From assembly GCF_025567385.1 (NCBI RefSeq), contig NZ_JAOQJU010000012.1, forward strand, positions 1 through 64,000: 64,000 nucleotides of DNA, in the 5' to 3' direction. Positions 24,155 to 32,570 of this stretch are shown here, piece by piece (position 1 is the stretch's first letter; each line of letters begins with the position of its first letter). The translations under genes and the position numbers were made by a program. Below the pieces are notes generated by a model. The model did not search any database. It was not told the DNA's origin and saw only the letters and a program-made list of their open reading frames with translations. The DNA is from Claveliimonas acetigenes. Lineage in GTDB: Bacteria > Bacillota > Clostridia > Lachnospirales > Lachnospiraceae.

Positions 24155-24388
24155 TTATTCTTCCACTTCTACGATTAGATAAAACCCTTTTTCCGTCTCC
24201 TGGATTTCTCTTATAATCCCTTTCCGCGCCTTAATCCTCTCCACTGTTCGGTAAATCCCTGACATGGCAACCGAAGGCTCCACCAGATAAGTGTACCGTC
24301 CCGTGCTGGGGCTTCTTTCGCTGATTTCGACTTCCTGCCCTTCCGTAACCAGCCCCTGTCGCTCCATCTTGAACCGTTCCAGTCTCAT
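24155..24388 (-). CDS. small conserved-looking hypothetical protein
   Basis: A 77-residue soluble protein with no recognised family. It is rich in Glu and Arg and has alternating strand-like stretches (GQEVEISER, RYTYLVEP, KGFYLIVEVEE), suggesting a small all-beta or alpha/beta fold. It has its own promoter and an Asp/Gly-type ribosome site (GGAG, 8 nt before ATG). A 7-8 bp hairpin stands in the leader. It lies between the MATE gene and the kinase operon with about 95 bp upstream. Function unknown; the good promoter and site argue it is expressed. Confidence 0.6.
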   Translation of the reverse strand: MRLERFKMERQGLVTEGQEVEISERSPSTGRYTYLVEPSVAMSGIYRTVERIKARKGIIREIQETEKGFYLIVEVEE

Positions 24389-24408
24389 ACTATCATCTCC
24401 ATCCTACC

Positions 24409-24426
24409 GTCCGCCAGCAGGCGGAC
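24409..24426 (-). other. leader hairpin before the 77-residue gene
   Basis: GTCCGCC-TGCT-GGCGGAC on the minus strand is a strong 7-bp hairpin between the promoter and the ribosome site. There is no T-tract, so it is not an ordinary terminator for the MATE gene. It may stabilise the 5' end of the mRNA. Confidence 0.5.
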
Positions 24427-24446
24427 CTTCTCATATACCTGCATAT

Positions 24447-24475
24447 ATTATAACGAAGGTATTTTCCACAGACAA
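24447..24475 (-). promoter_or_regulatory. promoter of the 77-residue gene
   Basis: Minus-strand -35 TTGTCT (24470-24475), 17-bp spacer, -10 TATAAT (24447-24452). The -35 lies just after the MATE gene stop at 24484. Confidence 0.7.
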
Positions 24476-24483
24476 GTACATTT

Positions 24484-25812
24484 TTAATAATGATATTTCT
24501 TCCGCTTTATCTGCAAAAAGAACGCCGTCACAATAACAGCCATCACTTCTGCCGCAACAACAGAGATCCATATGCCGTCCACACCCCATAATAACGGAAA
24601 AATCAACACCGCTGCAATCTGAAACAACAGCGTCCGTAAAAAGGATATGGCGGCAGATGTCACACCATCGTTTAACGCTGTAAAGAACGAAGAACCAAAA
24701 ATCGCAAACCCTGAAAACAGGAAGGAAAAAGAGAAGATTGAAAAAGCATGAACCGTCAGCTCCAACAATTCCTCATCATAACCTACAAACAGGAAAGATA
24801 ATGGTCTCGCCAGCGCCAGAGCGGCAGCAAACATAATAACTGCAAATACTCCGACTAAAACAAAGCTCTTTTTTAACAGCCCCTTCAATTCTCTGTGATT
24901 ACCCGCGCCATATTGGTAGGAAACAATCGGCGCAGTTCCGACAGAGTACCCGATAAATACTGCCTGAAACACCAAACTGACATACATCAGAATCCCATAA
25001 GCGGCAACCCCATCCTCTCCGGCGTATTTCAGCAATTGCACATTATATAGCATACTTACAACCGACATGGAAATATTACTCATAAGTTCCGAAGAACCAT
25101 TGACACAGGTTTTTATCAGGGATTTCTTATCAAATTCTGTTCTCCCAAGCCGTAAAAGACTATTGTTCGGACACGCAAAATAAACAAGCGGTACAATACC
25201 TCCCACACACTGACTGATGGCAGTTGCTGCCGCAGCCCCTTCCAGGCCCCAGGAAAATACGGCAACAAACAGGGCGTCTAAAATCATGTTTGTCAATCCT
25301 GCCGCAATCGTTACATAGAGGCCAAGCGTCGGCTTGCCTGCTGTTGCAAATAGGCATTGGAACTCATATTGCAGAATATATGCCGGAATCGCCAGCAAAA
25401 TAATGCGTCCATAGGTCACGCTGTCTTCCAACAGGCGCCCTTCTGCACCAAGCACGGTAGCGAAAGGACGAATAAACAACATTCCCAGCAAGGCAAGCAC
25501 AATACCGCATATTGCAGATGTATAAACAATCAGCGAAAACATCTGCCTTGCTTTTTCTATTTTCCCTTCTCCCATCGTCTTCGCAATGAGCGCACCGCCG
25601 CCCGTCCCGAACATGAACCCCAGCGAACCAAGTATCATCAAAAACGGCATAATAAAGTTGACTGCCGTAAATGGTGTCTTTCCAACAAAATTAGACACAA
25701 AGAAACCATCTACCACCCCATAAACAGAAGTAAATACCAGCATAACGATGGACGGAAATGTAAATTTTAACAGCTTTGCATAATTAAAATGATCTGAAAG
25801 TTGAATGTGCAT
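24484..25812 (-). CDS. MATE family multidrug/cation efflux protein
   Basis: A 442-residue inner-membrane transporter with about 12 membrane segments in two homologous halves, as in the MATE (MatE, PF01554) family. The first half includes FVGKTPFTAVNFIMPF and GTGGGALIAKTMGEGK, typical of the DinF/NorM-like branch. It should export organic cations or drugs using Na+ or H+. It starts 2 nt after the stop of the MarR gene, so both come from one message under the MarR-controlled promoter. Substrate unknown. Confidence 0.9.
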   Translation of the reverse strand: MHIQLSDHFNYAKLLKFTFPSIVMLVFTSVYGVVDGFFVSNFVGKTPFTAVNFIMPFLMILGSLGFMFGTGGGALIAKTMGEGKIEKARQMFSLIVYTSAICGIVLALLGMLFIRPFATVLGAEGRLLEDSVTYGRIILLAIPAYILQYEFQCLFATAGKPTLGLYVTIAAGLTNMILDALFVAVFSWGLEGAAAATAISQCVGGIVPLVYFACPNNSLLRLGRTEFDKKSLIKTCVNGSSELMSNISMSVVSMLYNVQLLKYAGEDGVAAYGILMYVSLVFQAVFIGYSVGTAPIVSYQYGAGNHRELKGLLKKSFVLVGVFAVIMFAAALALARPLSFLFVGYDEELLELTVHAFSIFSFSFLFSGFAIFGSSFFTALNDGVTSAAISFLRTLLFQIAAVLIFPLLWGVDGIWISVVAAEVMAVIVTAFFLQIKRKKYHY

Positions 25813-25814
25813 AA

Positions 25815-26246
25815 TTATAACTCCTTCACTTTTTTCCGGAACTCTACTTGATAGCGCTGTGTCAGCTCTACATAGGTACTCTTCTCTTCCTCCGACCAGC
25901 CGTCAAATATCTCATTCTCAATCTCAATTACACGAAGAACCGTATCTTTCACAAGCCGGCGTCCTTTATCCGTAAGGTATACTTTCTTTTTTCTCCCTTC
26001 AAACGCCTTCAGATATACAATATCATCCGCTTCCAGCTTGCGCAGCGCAGAATTTATGGTCTGCTTACTTGCGCCAGCCGTAATATCATTGAGCAGACAT
26101 TCACCATCAAAACAGCAAAGGGTATAGAGAATTAACATCACACTGTCCGACAGTCCCAGTTTAACCGCTGCCTCATGGTAAGCTTCTTCTGTCTGGGACA
26201 TTAATAGATTGAATTGTTTCATTTGTGCATTTACAATATACTCCAT
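25815..26246 (-). CDS. MarR family transcriptional repressor
   Basis: A 143-residue winged-helix regulator. The DNA-binding part includes CLLNDITAGASKQTINSALRKLEAD and the wing KAFEGRKKKVYLTDKG, with dimerisation helices on both sides. The ATG at 26246 (MEYIVNAQMK) was chosen because GGAGG lies just upstream; the open frame continues 23 codons but through the promoter and operators. It heads a two-gene operon with the MATE pump and probably represses it by binding the two identical 14-bp palindromes overlapping the promoter. The inducer is presumably a pump substrate. Confidence 0.9.
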   Translation of the reverse strand: MEYIVNAQMKQFNLLMSQTEEAYHEAAVKLGLSDSVMLILYTLCCFDGECLLNDITAGASKQTINSALRKLEADDIVYLKAFEGRKKKVYLTDKGRRLVKDTVLRVIEIENEIFDGWSEEEKSTYVELTQRYQVEFRKKVKEL

Positions 26247-26259
26247 AGCATCCTCCAAA

Positions 26260-26309
26260 GTACGATTTCGTACGAAAACTAATATAGTACGATTTCGTAC
26301 ATTTGTCAA
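26260..26309 (-). promoter_or_regulatory. marR-MATE promoter with twin MarR operators
   Basis: Minus-strand -35 TTGACA (26304-26309), 17-bp spacer, -10 TATATT (26281-26286). The palindrome GTACGAAATCGTAC occurs twice, at 26287-26300 inside the spacer and at 26260-26273 around the transcription start, 27 bp apart. Binding would block polymerase directly, a textbook autorepression layout. Confidence 0.85.
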
Positions 26310-26322
26310 GAGCATATTAAAA

Positions 26323-26352
26323 GTGGTATCGCATACCAGTCTGCAATACCAC
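26323..26352 (-). terminator. queA terminator
   Basis: Minus strand GTGGTATTGCA pairs with TGCGATACCAC (11 bp, one G-T), followed by TTTTAAT, about 12 nt after the queA stop. Confidence 0.65.
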
Positions 26353-26364
26353 CATTCTACATCT

Positions 26365-27390
26365 TTATTTTATAAACATAGCATCCCCAAAGCTAAAGAA
26401 CCGATACCGTTCTTTCACCGCTTCTTCATAGGCCGCCAGCACATGCTCCCTTCCTGCCAACGCAGATACCAGCATAATCAGCGTAGACTCCGGCAAATGA
26501 AAATTCGTAAGCAGACAATCCAATACCTTAAACTGATAGCCGGGATAAATAAATATCTCCGTCCAGCCGCTGCATTCTCTCAACTTTCCATTTTCATCTG
26601 CCGCTGATTCAATGGTACGGCAGCTTGTCGTTCCCACACAGATAACCCGGTGTCCCGTCTCTTTTGCCCGGTTAATCTTATCCGCTTCTGACTGTTCAAT
26701 CCGGTAAAATTCTGAATGCATATGATGCTCCAGAATATCATCCACCTTTACCGGGCGGAAGGTTCCCAGTCCTACGTGAAGCGTTACCTTCGCAATATCA
26801 ATGCCCTTCTTTTCAATCTTTTCCAAAAGCTCCGGTGTAAAATGCAGCCCTGCCGTGGGCGCTGCCGCGGAGCCGCTGTGTTTCGCATAGACCGTCTGAT
26901 ACCGGTTCTTATCTTCAAGCTGATGGGTAATATACGGGGGAAGGGGCATCTGTCCAAGCTGATCTAAAATCTCTTCAAAAATTCCTTCATAATGGAACTT
27001 TACCAGTCTGTTTCCTTCCTCCACAATATCAACCACTTCTCCCACCAAAAGGCCGTCTCCAAAACTGATTTTCGTCCCCGGCTTCGCTTTCTTCCCCGGT
27101 TTCACCAATGTCTCCCAGATATCGTTCTCCTTTCGCTTAAGCAAAAGTATCTCTATCTTCGCGTCTGTCCCGATTTTAGAGCCGATCAGCCGCGCCGGAA
27201 TCACTTTCGTATCATTTAACACAAGACAATCTCCCGGTTCCAGATAATCTACAATCTCACGGAAGGTATGGTGCGAGACATCTCCCGACTCCTTGTCAAG
27301 AACAAGGAGCCTGGAACCGGACCGATCCTCCAGTGGGTCCTGCGCAATTAACTCCTGCGGCAAATCAAAATAAAAATCCTGTCGTTTCAT
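26365..27390 (-). CDS. queA: S-adenosylmethionine:tRNA ribosyltransferase-isomerase
   Basis: A 341-residue QueA enzyme. It transfers and isomerises the ribosyl part of SAM onto preQ1-modified tRNA to make epoxyqueuosine. Family motifs are visible: FYFDLPQELIAQDP at the N-terminus, LNDTKVIPARLIG, SGSAAAPTAGLHFT, HVGLGTFRPVKVDD and NFHLPESTLIMLVSA. Length is normal. It stands alone between the marR-MATE unit and pheT, with its own terminator. No other queuosine genes are in the window. Confidence 0.95.
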   Translation of the reverse strand: MKRQDFYFDLPQELIAQDPLEDRSGSRLLVLDKESGDVSHHTFREIVDYLEPGDCLVLNDTKVIPARLIGSKIGTDAKIEILLLKRKENDIWETLVKPGKKAKPGTKISFGDGLLVGEVVDIVEEGNRLVKFHYEGIFEEILDQLGQMPLPPYITHQLEDKNRYQTVYAKHSGSAAAPTAGLHFTPELLEKIEKKGIDIAKVTLHVGLGTFRPVKVDDILEHHMHSEFYRIEQSEADKINRAKETGHRVICVGTTSCRTIESAADENGKLRECSGWTEIFIYPGYQFKVLDCLLTNFHLPESTLIMLVSALAGREHVLAAYEEAVKERYRFFSFGDAMFIK

Positions 27391-27432
27391 AATCTTTTCC
27401 CCGTTTCTTACTCCGATTACCCGACGCTCTCC

Positions 27433-29853
27433 TTACTTACGAAGCTCGATTCCCATATCCTCAAGAGCTTTCAGAATCTTCTCCATCGCCTTGGTAATGT
27501 CTGCCTCTTCCAGCGTCTTATCCTTAGCGCGGAACACAATAGAATATGCGACAGATTTGAATCCTGCTTTAATCTGCGCTCCTTCATACAAATCAAACAA
27601 TGCATAGCTCTCCAGATAAGCGCCGCCTTTCTTCTCTATTACATCCTCAATCTGTCCAACCATAACGGATTTCGGTACAACCATACTGATATCACGGGTA
27701 ACCGCCGGGAATTTTGCAATTCCCTCATATTTTCTGTCAAATGTAGCACGCGCTACGATTTCCGGCATATCAATCACCGCAATATATGCTTTCTCGCCAA
27801 TACCATAGGTGTCTGCAACATCCGGATGCACTTCGCCAAGATAGCCTACAACCACTCCGTCATAAATGATATTTGCCTGACGGCCCGGATGGAGATACGG
27901 CTTGCCTGCATTCGGATCGTAAGTTTCTTTTTTATGAAGCCCTACTTTATCAAAAAATTCTTCTACCACGCCTTTCATACTGAAGAAATCTCCGTCACCG
28001 TACATTCCCAGTGTGAACTGCATCCGTTCCTCCGGAAGTTCCGTAAGCGGAAGTGCTTTCGGCAGATAGACATTTCCCAACTCATAGAGCCTTACATTTT
28101 TATTTCTTCTATTATAATTGGTTGCAAGAGAAGTCAGCATTCCATTCAGAGATGTCGTTCTCATAATACTATAATCCTCTCCCAACGGATTCATAATCTC
28201 CACAGCCCTTCTAAGTGGAGAGTCAGCCGCAATCTTCAGCTTGTCAAATACTTTCGGACTCTCGAAAGAATAGGTCATACCCTGGCTGAATCCGCAGAAT
28301 TCCGCAATATCTCTTGCCACTTCCTCAATCCTGAGCTTGTAAGAAAGCTTACCTGTAGTAGCCTCTCCTTTCGGAAGGGTAGTCGGAATATTGTCATACC
28401 CGTAGAATCTTGCCACTTCTTCTGCTAAATCAGCAAGACGGAACAAATCATGACGGAAGGTAGGCGCAATTACTTCATTCGTCTCCTCATCATATTCCAA
28501 TTCAATCTTCTTAAAATATCCTAACATCTCTTCCTTGGAAATATCGGTTCCCAGAAGTGCATTTATCTCATCTGCGTCAAACGGCACTCTTACCGGCTCT
28601 TTCTTCTTACCATACACATCTACCATGCCGCCTACCACTTCTCCGGCGCCCATCTCTTCTACAAGCTGGCAGGCACGGTCAATTGCTGCCTGGGCATTGT
28701 TCGGATCCAGCCCTTTTTCAAACTTGCCGGAAGCATCGGTACGAAGACCTACCTTCTTGCTGGATTTACGGATATTTGTCCCATCAAAACATGCTGCTTC
28801 AAATAACATCGTCTGTACATCATCTGTAATCATGGAGTTTTCTCCGCCCATGATTCCCGCAATACCGACGGACTTCTCTCCGTCACAAATCATAAGTACG
28901 GAATCATCCATCTGGCGTTCCTGCCCGTCAAGCGTTACAAATTTCTCACCCTTCTCTGCCCTGCGGACAATAATCTCGTGACCTGCAATCGTGTCTAAGT
29001 CATAAGCATGCATTGGCTGACCGTATTCTTCCATCACATAGTTTGTAATATCTACCAGATTATTGATCGGGCGGATACCTACGGACGCAAGTCGTCTCTG
29101 CATCCATTCCGGGGATGGTCCGATTTTAATATTTTTAACAACTCTTGCACAATATCTCGGGCAAAGGTCTGCATCCTTTACCGTTACCTTAATATAATCA
29201 TTCACATCTTCACTATTGCCTGTCGGCGTCACCACCGGAGGGCGGAATTCCTTGCGGAAAGTTGCCGCAGCCTCCCTTGCAATGCCTACAACACTATAGC
29301 AATCTACACGGTTGGATGTAATCTCATATTCAAACACCACATCATCCAGCCCTAACGCTTTTACGGCACTTTCTCCAACAACTGCCGTCTCCGGGAAAAT
29401 ATAAATTCCCTCTTCCGGCGCTTCCGGGTACATGTCTCTGTTAGAACCCAGCTCTTCGATGGAGCACATCATACCGCAGCTTTCCACACCGCGAAGTTTT
29501 CCTTTTTTAATCTTGATTCCGCCTGCCACACGGCTTCCCGGCTCATGGCCTCCTGCCACACGGCCGCCGTCAAGAACCACCGGAACCTTATCTCCTTCCT
29601 TTACGTTAGGAGCGCCGGTAACAATCTGCACACTCTCTGTACCAATATTTACCTGACAGATAATCAACTTATCTGCATTCGGATGTTTTTCAATCTTATC
29701 AATCTGTCCAATCACAATTTTATCTAAATCTGCGTCCAGCACTTCATAGCCTTCTACCTTCGTACCGGAAAGTGTCATTGCATCTGTATATTCCTGGGCC
29801 GTAACATCGAGGTCAGGAACATATGCTTTTATCCATGATAATGATGTATTCAT
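27433..29853 (-). CDS. pheT: phenylalanyl-tRNA synthetase beta subunit
   Basis: An 806-residue PheRS beta chain. It has the N-terminal tRNA-binding OB domain (about 40-150, NIGTESVQIVTGAPNVKEG), B3/4 editing and B5 domains, the catalytic-like core, and the C-terminal FDX-ACB anticodon-binding domain (FPAVTRDISMVVPK onward). It forms the alpha2-beta2 synthetase with PheS. The ATG at 29853 (MNTSLSWIKAYVPD) has AAAGGAG upstream and gives the normal family length. The frame stays open far upstream only because it runs through the 131-bp tandem repeat, which has no stop in this frame. Cotranscribed with pheS across that repeat. Confidence 0.95.
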   Translation of the reverse strand: MNTSLSWIKAYVPDLDVTAQEYTDAMTLSGTKVEGYEVLDADLDKIVIGQIDKIEKHPNADKLIICQVNIGTESVQIVTGAPNVKEGDKVPVVLDGGRVAGGHEPGSRVAGGIKIKKGKLRGVESCGMMCSIEELGSNRDMYPEAPEEGIYIFPETAVVGESAVKALGLDDVVFEYEITSNRVDCYSVVGIAREAAATFRKEFRPPVVTPTGNSEDVNDYIKVTVKDADLCPRYCARVVKNIKIGPSPEWMQRRLASVGIRPINNLVDITNYVMEEYGQPMHAYDLDTIAGHEIIVRRAEKGEKFVTLDGQERQMDDSVLMICDGEKSVGIAGIMGGENSMITDDVQTMLFEAACFDGTNIRKSSKKVGLRTDASGKFEKGLDPNNAQAAIDRACQLVEEMGAGEVVGGMVDVYGKKKEPVRVPFDADEINALLGTDISKEEMLGYFKKIELEYDEETNEVIAPTFRHDLFRLADLAEEVARFYGYDNIPTTLPKGEATTGKLSYKLRIEEVARDIAEFCGFSQGMTYSFESPKVFDKLKIAADSPLRRAVEIMNPLGEDYSIMRTTSLNGMLTSLATNYNRRNKNVRLYELGNVYLPKALPLTELPEERMQFTLGMYGDGDFFSMKGVVEEFFDKVGLHKKETYDPNAGKPYLHPGRQANIIYDGVVVGYLGEVHPDVADTYGIGEKAYIAVIDMPEIVARATFDRKYEGIAKFPAVTRDISMVVPKSVMVGQIEDVIEKKGGAYLESYALFDLYEGAQIKAGFKSVAYSIVFRAKDKTLEEADITKAMEKILKALEDMGIELRK

Positions 29854-29881
29854 TTTAATCTCCTTTCTTGTGCTCGCACCG

Positions 29882-30170
29882 CTCATGCTTCCTTTTTGTT
29901 GTGTGCTCTTTCCTGGCTCCAGATTCCTGTCGCTTCGCTCCCGCCGCATCCCTCCGGCATGCTCTCCTGAATCTGTCGCGCCGCTCGCACACGGAAGTAA
30001 ATACTCGCTTCGCTCGTGCTTCCTTTTTGTTGTGTGCTCTTTCCTGGCTCCAGATTCCTGTCGCTTCGCTCCCGCCGCATCCCTCCGGCATGCTCTCCTG
30101 AATCTGTCGCGCCGCTCGCACACGGAAGTAAATACTCGCTTCGCTCGTGCTTCCTTCCGTTGTGTGCTCG
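29882..30170. repeat. 131-bp tandem repeat between pheS and pheT
   Basis: Two full identical units (about 29886-30016 and 30017-30147) and the start of a third (30148-30170, diverging after TGCTTCCTT). Units are GC-richer than their surroundings and contain palindromic pieces such as GAGCGAAGCGAG and CACACGGAAG/CTTCC-GTGTG. It fills the whole pheS-pheT gap inside an essential operon. No AT-rich spacers or unique inserts, so not CRISPR. Confidence 0.9.
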
Positions 30171-31193
30171 CTAGAACTGTTTCAGGAATCTGATGTCGTT
30201 CTCATATAATAATCTCATGTCGTCGATTTCGTATTTCAGAAGTGCAATACGCTCCAAGCCTACGCCAAATGCGAATCCTGTATACTCTTCCGGATCGATT
30301 CCGCACATTTCCAGCACGTGTGGATGAACCATACCGCATCCGAGAATTTCAATCCAGCCGGAGCCTTTACAGAAACGGCATCCTTTGCCGCCGCATTTAA
30401 AACAGGTTACGTCCACCTCCGCGCTTGGCTCAGTAAACGGGAAATGATGCGGACGGAATTTTGTCTTTGTTTCTGGTCCGAACAGTTCCTTTGCAAATAC
30501 TTCCAGTGTTCCTTTCAAATCGGCAAAGGAAATATTTTTATCAATGACAAGACCTTCAATCTGATGGAAGGACGGAGAGTGGGTTGCATCTACCTCGTCA
30601 GAGCGGAATACTCTTCCCGGGGCAATCATACGAATCGGAAGTTTTCCCTGCTCCATCACACGTGCCTGCACCGGGGATGTCTGCGTACGCAGTACGATTT
30701 CTTTATTAATATAAAACGTATCCTGCTCATCTTTTGCCGGATGGTCTGCAGGAATATTTAATTTTTCAAAGTTATACAGATCATACTCTACTTCAGGACC
30801 TTCCACTACCTCATAGCCCATGCCCACGAAGATTCTCTCGACCTCTTCCAGAGCAATGGTATTCGGATGCCGGTGTCCTACCATGTTCTTCTTAGCAGGA
30901 AGAGTAACATCAATGACTTCTTTTTTCATTTTCTCTTCCCTGAGCTTTTTCTCCATATTCTTCTTGCTTTCTTCTAACAGCTCTTCAATTGCTGCGCGGG
31001 TTTCATTTACCATCTGCCCAACCTTCGGGCGCTCCTCCGGCGCAACGTCTTTCATACTCTTTAATACTGCGGTGAGTTCTCCCTTTTTTCCAAGAAACTT
31101 CACACGCACATCATTCAATTTCTCCGGCATATCGGCTGCTTCAATTGCCTTCAACGCTTCATTTTTGATGTTCTGCAGTCTGTCTTTCATCAT
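30171..31193 (-). CDS. pheS: phenylalanyl-tRNA synthetase alpha subunit
   Basis: A 340-residue class II synthetase catalytic subunit. The N-terminal coiled coil (about 1-90) binds tRNA. Class II motif 2 is seen as VFRSDEVDATHSPSFHQIEG, followed by a Cys-rich insertion (CFKCGGKGCRFCKGSGWIEI) that is common in Firmicute PheS, and motif 3 as GVGLERIALLKY. It charges tRNA-Phe with phenylalanine together with PheT. Start is one of two adjacent ATGs (MMKD) after AAAGGGG; the second has better spacing. Expression should be controlled by the upstream T-box leader. Confidence 0.95.
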   Translation of the reverse strand: MMKDRLQNIKNEALKAIEAADMPEKLNDVRVKFLGKKGELTAVLKSMKDVAPEERPKVGQMVNETRAAIEELLEESKKNMEKKLREEKMKKEVIDVTLPAKKNMVGHRHPNTIALEEVERIFVGMGYEVVEGPEVEYDLYNFEKLNIPADHPAKDEQDTFYINKEIVLRTQTSPVQARVMEQGKLPIRMIAPGRVFRSDEVDATHSPSFHQIEGLVIDKNISFADLKGTLEVFAKELFGPETKTKFRPHHFPFTEPSAEVDVTCFKCGGKGCRFCKGSGWIEILGCGMVHPHVLEMCGIDPEEYTGFAFGVGLERIALLKYEIDDMRLLYENDIRFLKQF

Positions 31194-31215
31194 TCTTCCC
31201 CTTTCATTCTAATAC

Positions 31216-31240
31216 AAAAAGATTGCGCAATCGCGCAATC
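31216..31240 (-). terminator. second terminator-like hairpin just before pheS
   Basis: Minus strand GATTGCGC-GATT-GCGCAATC followed by TTTTTGT, only about 25 nt upstream of the pheS start and downstream of the T-box terminator. Very similar to the terminator at 53405-53431. Its action in vivo is unknown; translation initiation or an alternative fold could neutralise it. Confidence 0.5.
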
Positions 31241-31343
31241 GCCGCGCGCGAACGGTTCGCATAGCGATAATTACTCCTCCGCGGGCTGCGCATCCCGCGG
31301 AGCGTTTTATGATATAGGAAATTCGAAGGAATTCCCTATATCA
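31241..31343. other. GC-rich palindromic segment in the pheS leader
   Basis: Between the T-box terminator and pheS are several perfect hairpins: CTCCGCGGG-ATGCGCAG-CCCGCGGAG (about 31276-31302) and GATATAGG...CCTATATC (about 31311-31342), plus alternating GC (CCGCGCGCG). They look like a cluster of small intergenic repeat elements inserted behind the riboswitch. No reading frame is apparent. Confidence 0.5.
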
Positions 31344-31592
31344 TAAAAAAACCCGTCCCTTCAAAAGGGACGAGTAAAACCCGTGATACCACCCTGATTC
31401 CCATATAAAATATGGGCGCTCATTACAGCGTAACGTGCATATACGGCATAACTTACTATCAATTCAGAAATGCAGCTCACGTGGGAAATTCGATTGCCAT
31501 CTGAACCTAAAGGAACTTTCAGCCGGGGATTCCCTCTCTCTGATGGAAAATGGTTCTCTACTTACACGGTCATTGCTTTTTCATTCATTTTA
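31344..31592 (-). promoter_or_regulatory. T-box leader controlling pheST
   Basis: A T-box riboswitch that senses uncharged tRNA-Phe and permits readthrough when it is scarce. The conserved T-box AGGGTGGTATCACGGG is at 31380-31395 (minus strand). The terminator hairpin CGTCCCTT-TT-GAAGGGACG with seven T is at 31344-31372. Stem I carries the AGAGAGGGAAT box near 31540 and GAATTTCCC at 31483-31491, giving a TTC (or TTT) phenylalanine specifier that fits pheS. Confidence 0.9.
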
Positions 31593-31601
31593 TTCTTAAC
31601 T

Positions 31602-31629
31602 ATTTTAACACAACTGAATTCCTTGTCAA
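31602..31629 (-). promoter_or_regulatory. promoter of the pheST transcript
   Basis: Minus-strand -35 TTGACA (31624-31629), 16-bp spacer, extended -10 TG-T-TAAAAT (-10 at 31602-31607), at the correct distance before the T-box stem I. Confidence 0.75.
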
Positions 31630-31631
31630 GT

Positions 31632-31661
31632 ACAAAAACCTGCCCACAGGCAGGTTTTTGT
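31632..31661. terminator. terminator after the YihY-family gene
   Basis: Symmetric hairpin with arms AAAAACCTGCC and GGCAGGTTTTT and a 4-nt loop. On the minus strand it ends the gene at 31679 and leaves the pheS promoter right behind it. Confidence 0.85.
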
Positions 31662-31678
31662 TACGATTTTTCTTATAT

Positions 31679-32497
31679 TTACCGAAATAACTTCCCCCGC
31701 AGCATATCATTTGCCACTGCTCCCAGAAGAATACTGTACATACAGAAATACAGCCACAGCATAATCAGCACAATTGTTGTAAGACTTCCGTACATATCGG
31801 AAAATCCTTGAAAGATATCCAAATATACCGAAAATATCCATGACAGAACCAGCCACGCAATTGCAGTAAAAACTGCGCCCGGAATCTGGTTTTTAAAGGA
31901 ATCCTTTCTGTTCGGAAGAAATTTATACAACAGCAGGGAAAATCCCACCAGCACAATAGGAGAAATAATAATTCTCTTATCCATCAGCCATTCAGCCAAC
32001 GACTCCAGGATTTTAATATGACTGCTGATAAACAAGCTGAGACTATTGCCGAATACTGACAACAGAAGCAGCATAATAATTACCACGATAAACAAAACGG
32101 TATAGATCGTTGCGCGCAGACGCAGATACACATAATTACGAGTCTCTGAGCATCTATAAACACAATTCAGCCCCGATGTCATAGCGAGAACTCCTTTCCC
32201 GGCAGACCAAAGAGCCACAACAACCGTAATTGGAATGACTGTCGTTGACTGGTTATATACCTGGTTCACAATCGACACAATCAGGGAATCCACCGTCGAC
32301 GGAAACACCTGCACCACCGCCGTCATAACATCCGCTTTTGTTACCGGAGTATACTGAACCATCGTCAGAAGCAGCAAAATAATCGGAATCATACACAGCA
32401 TAAAAAAGTACGCTGATTGTGCCGCATACGCCCCAACATGGGCTTTCCCGACTTCATCTGTTATTTCAGTCGCTTTATCGTAAATCTTCTTAAGCAT
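31679..32497 (-). CDS. YihY/BrkB family inner-membrane protein
   Basis: A 272-residue protein with about six membrane segments of the YihY/virulence factor BrkB family (PF03631). Seen are the N-terminal AAQSAYFFMLCMIPIILLLL, the central VALWSAGKGVLAMTSGLNCVY, and NQIPGAVFTAIAWLVLSWIFSVYLD. Members were once called ribonuclease BN, which is a misannotation; the true role is uncertain, possibly transport or envelope integrity. It is a single-gene unit with its own promoter (TTGAAT-17-TATGAT) and terminator. Confidence 0.85.
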   Translation of the reverse strand: MLKKIYDKATEITDEVGKAHVGAYAAQSAYFFMLCMIPIILLLLTMVQYTPVTKADVMTAVVQVFPSTVDSLIVSIVNQVYNQSTTVIPITVVVALWSAGKGVLAMTSGLNCVYRCSETRNYVYLRLRATIYTVLFIVVIIMLLLLSVFGNSLSLFISSHIKILESLAEWLMDKRIIISPIVLVGFSLLLYKFLPNRKDSFKNQIPGAVFTAIAWLVLSWIFSVYLDIFQGFSDMYGSLTTIVLIMLWLYFCMYSILLGAVANDMLRGKLFR

Positions 32498-32525
32498 ATC
32501 ACTACCCCTTAAATTTTATAGAGCA

Positions 32526-32554
32526 ATCATACCACTTGCCCGGTAATTATTCAA
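32526..32554 (-). promoter_or_regulatory. promoter of the YihY-family gene
   Basis: Minus-strand -35 TTGAAT (32549-32554), 17-bp spacer, -10 TATGAT (32526-32531), immediately after the stop of the SLH protein gene. Confidence 0.6.
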
Positions 32555-32570
32555 GCTCGAAAGGGGTGGA

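Noticed and set aside
26247..26315. Longer MarR start with 23 more residues
   Set aside because: The extra codons lie in the promoter and both operators.
29854..30123. N-terminal extension of PheT by about 90 residues
   Set aside because: It runs through the tandem repeat and has no ribosome site, while the ATG at 29853 has AAAGGAG and gives normal PheT length.
29882..30170. CRISPR array
   Set aside because: The 131-bp units are contiguous with no unique spacers, and there are no cas genes.
31679..32497. Ribonuclease BN
   Set aside because: YihY/BrkB proteins are membrane proteins; the RNase BN name was an error in older annotation.
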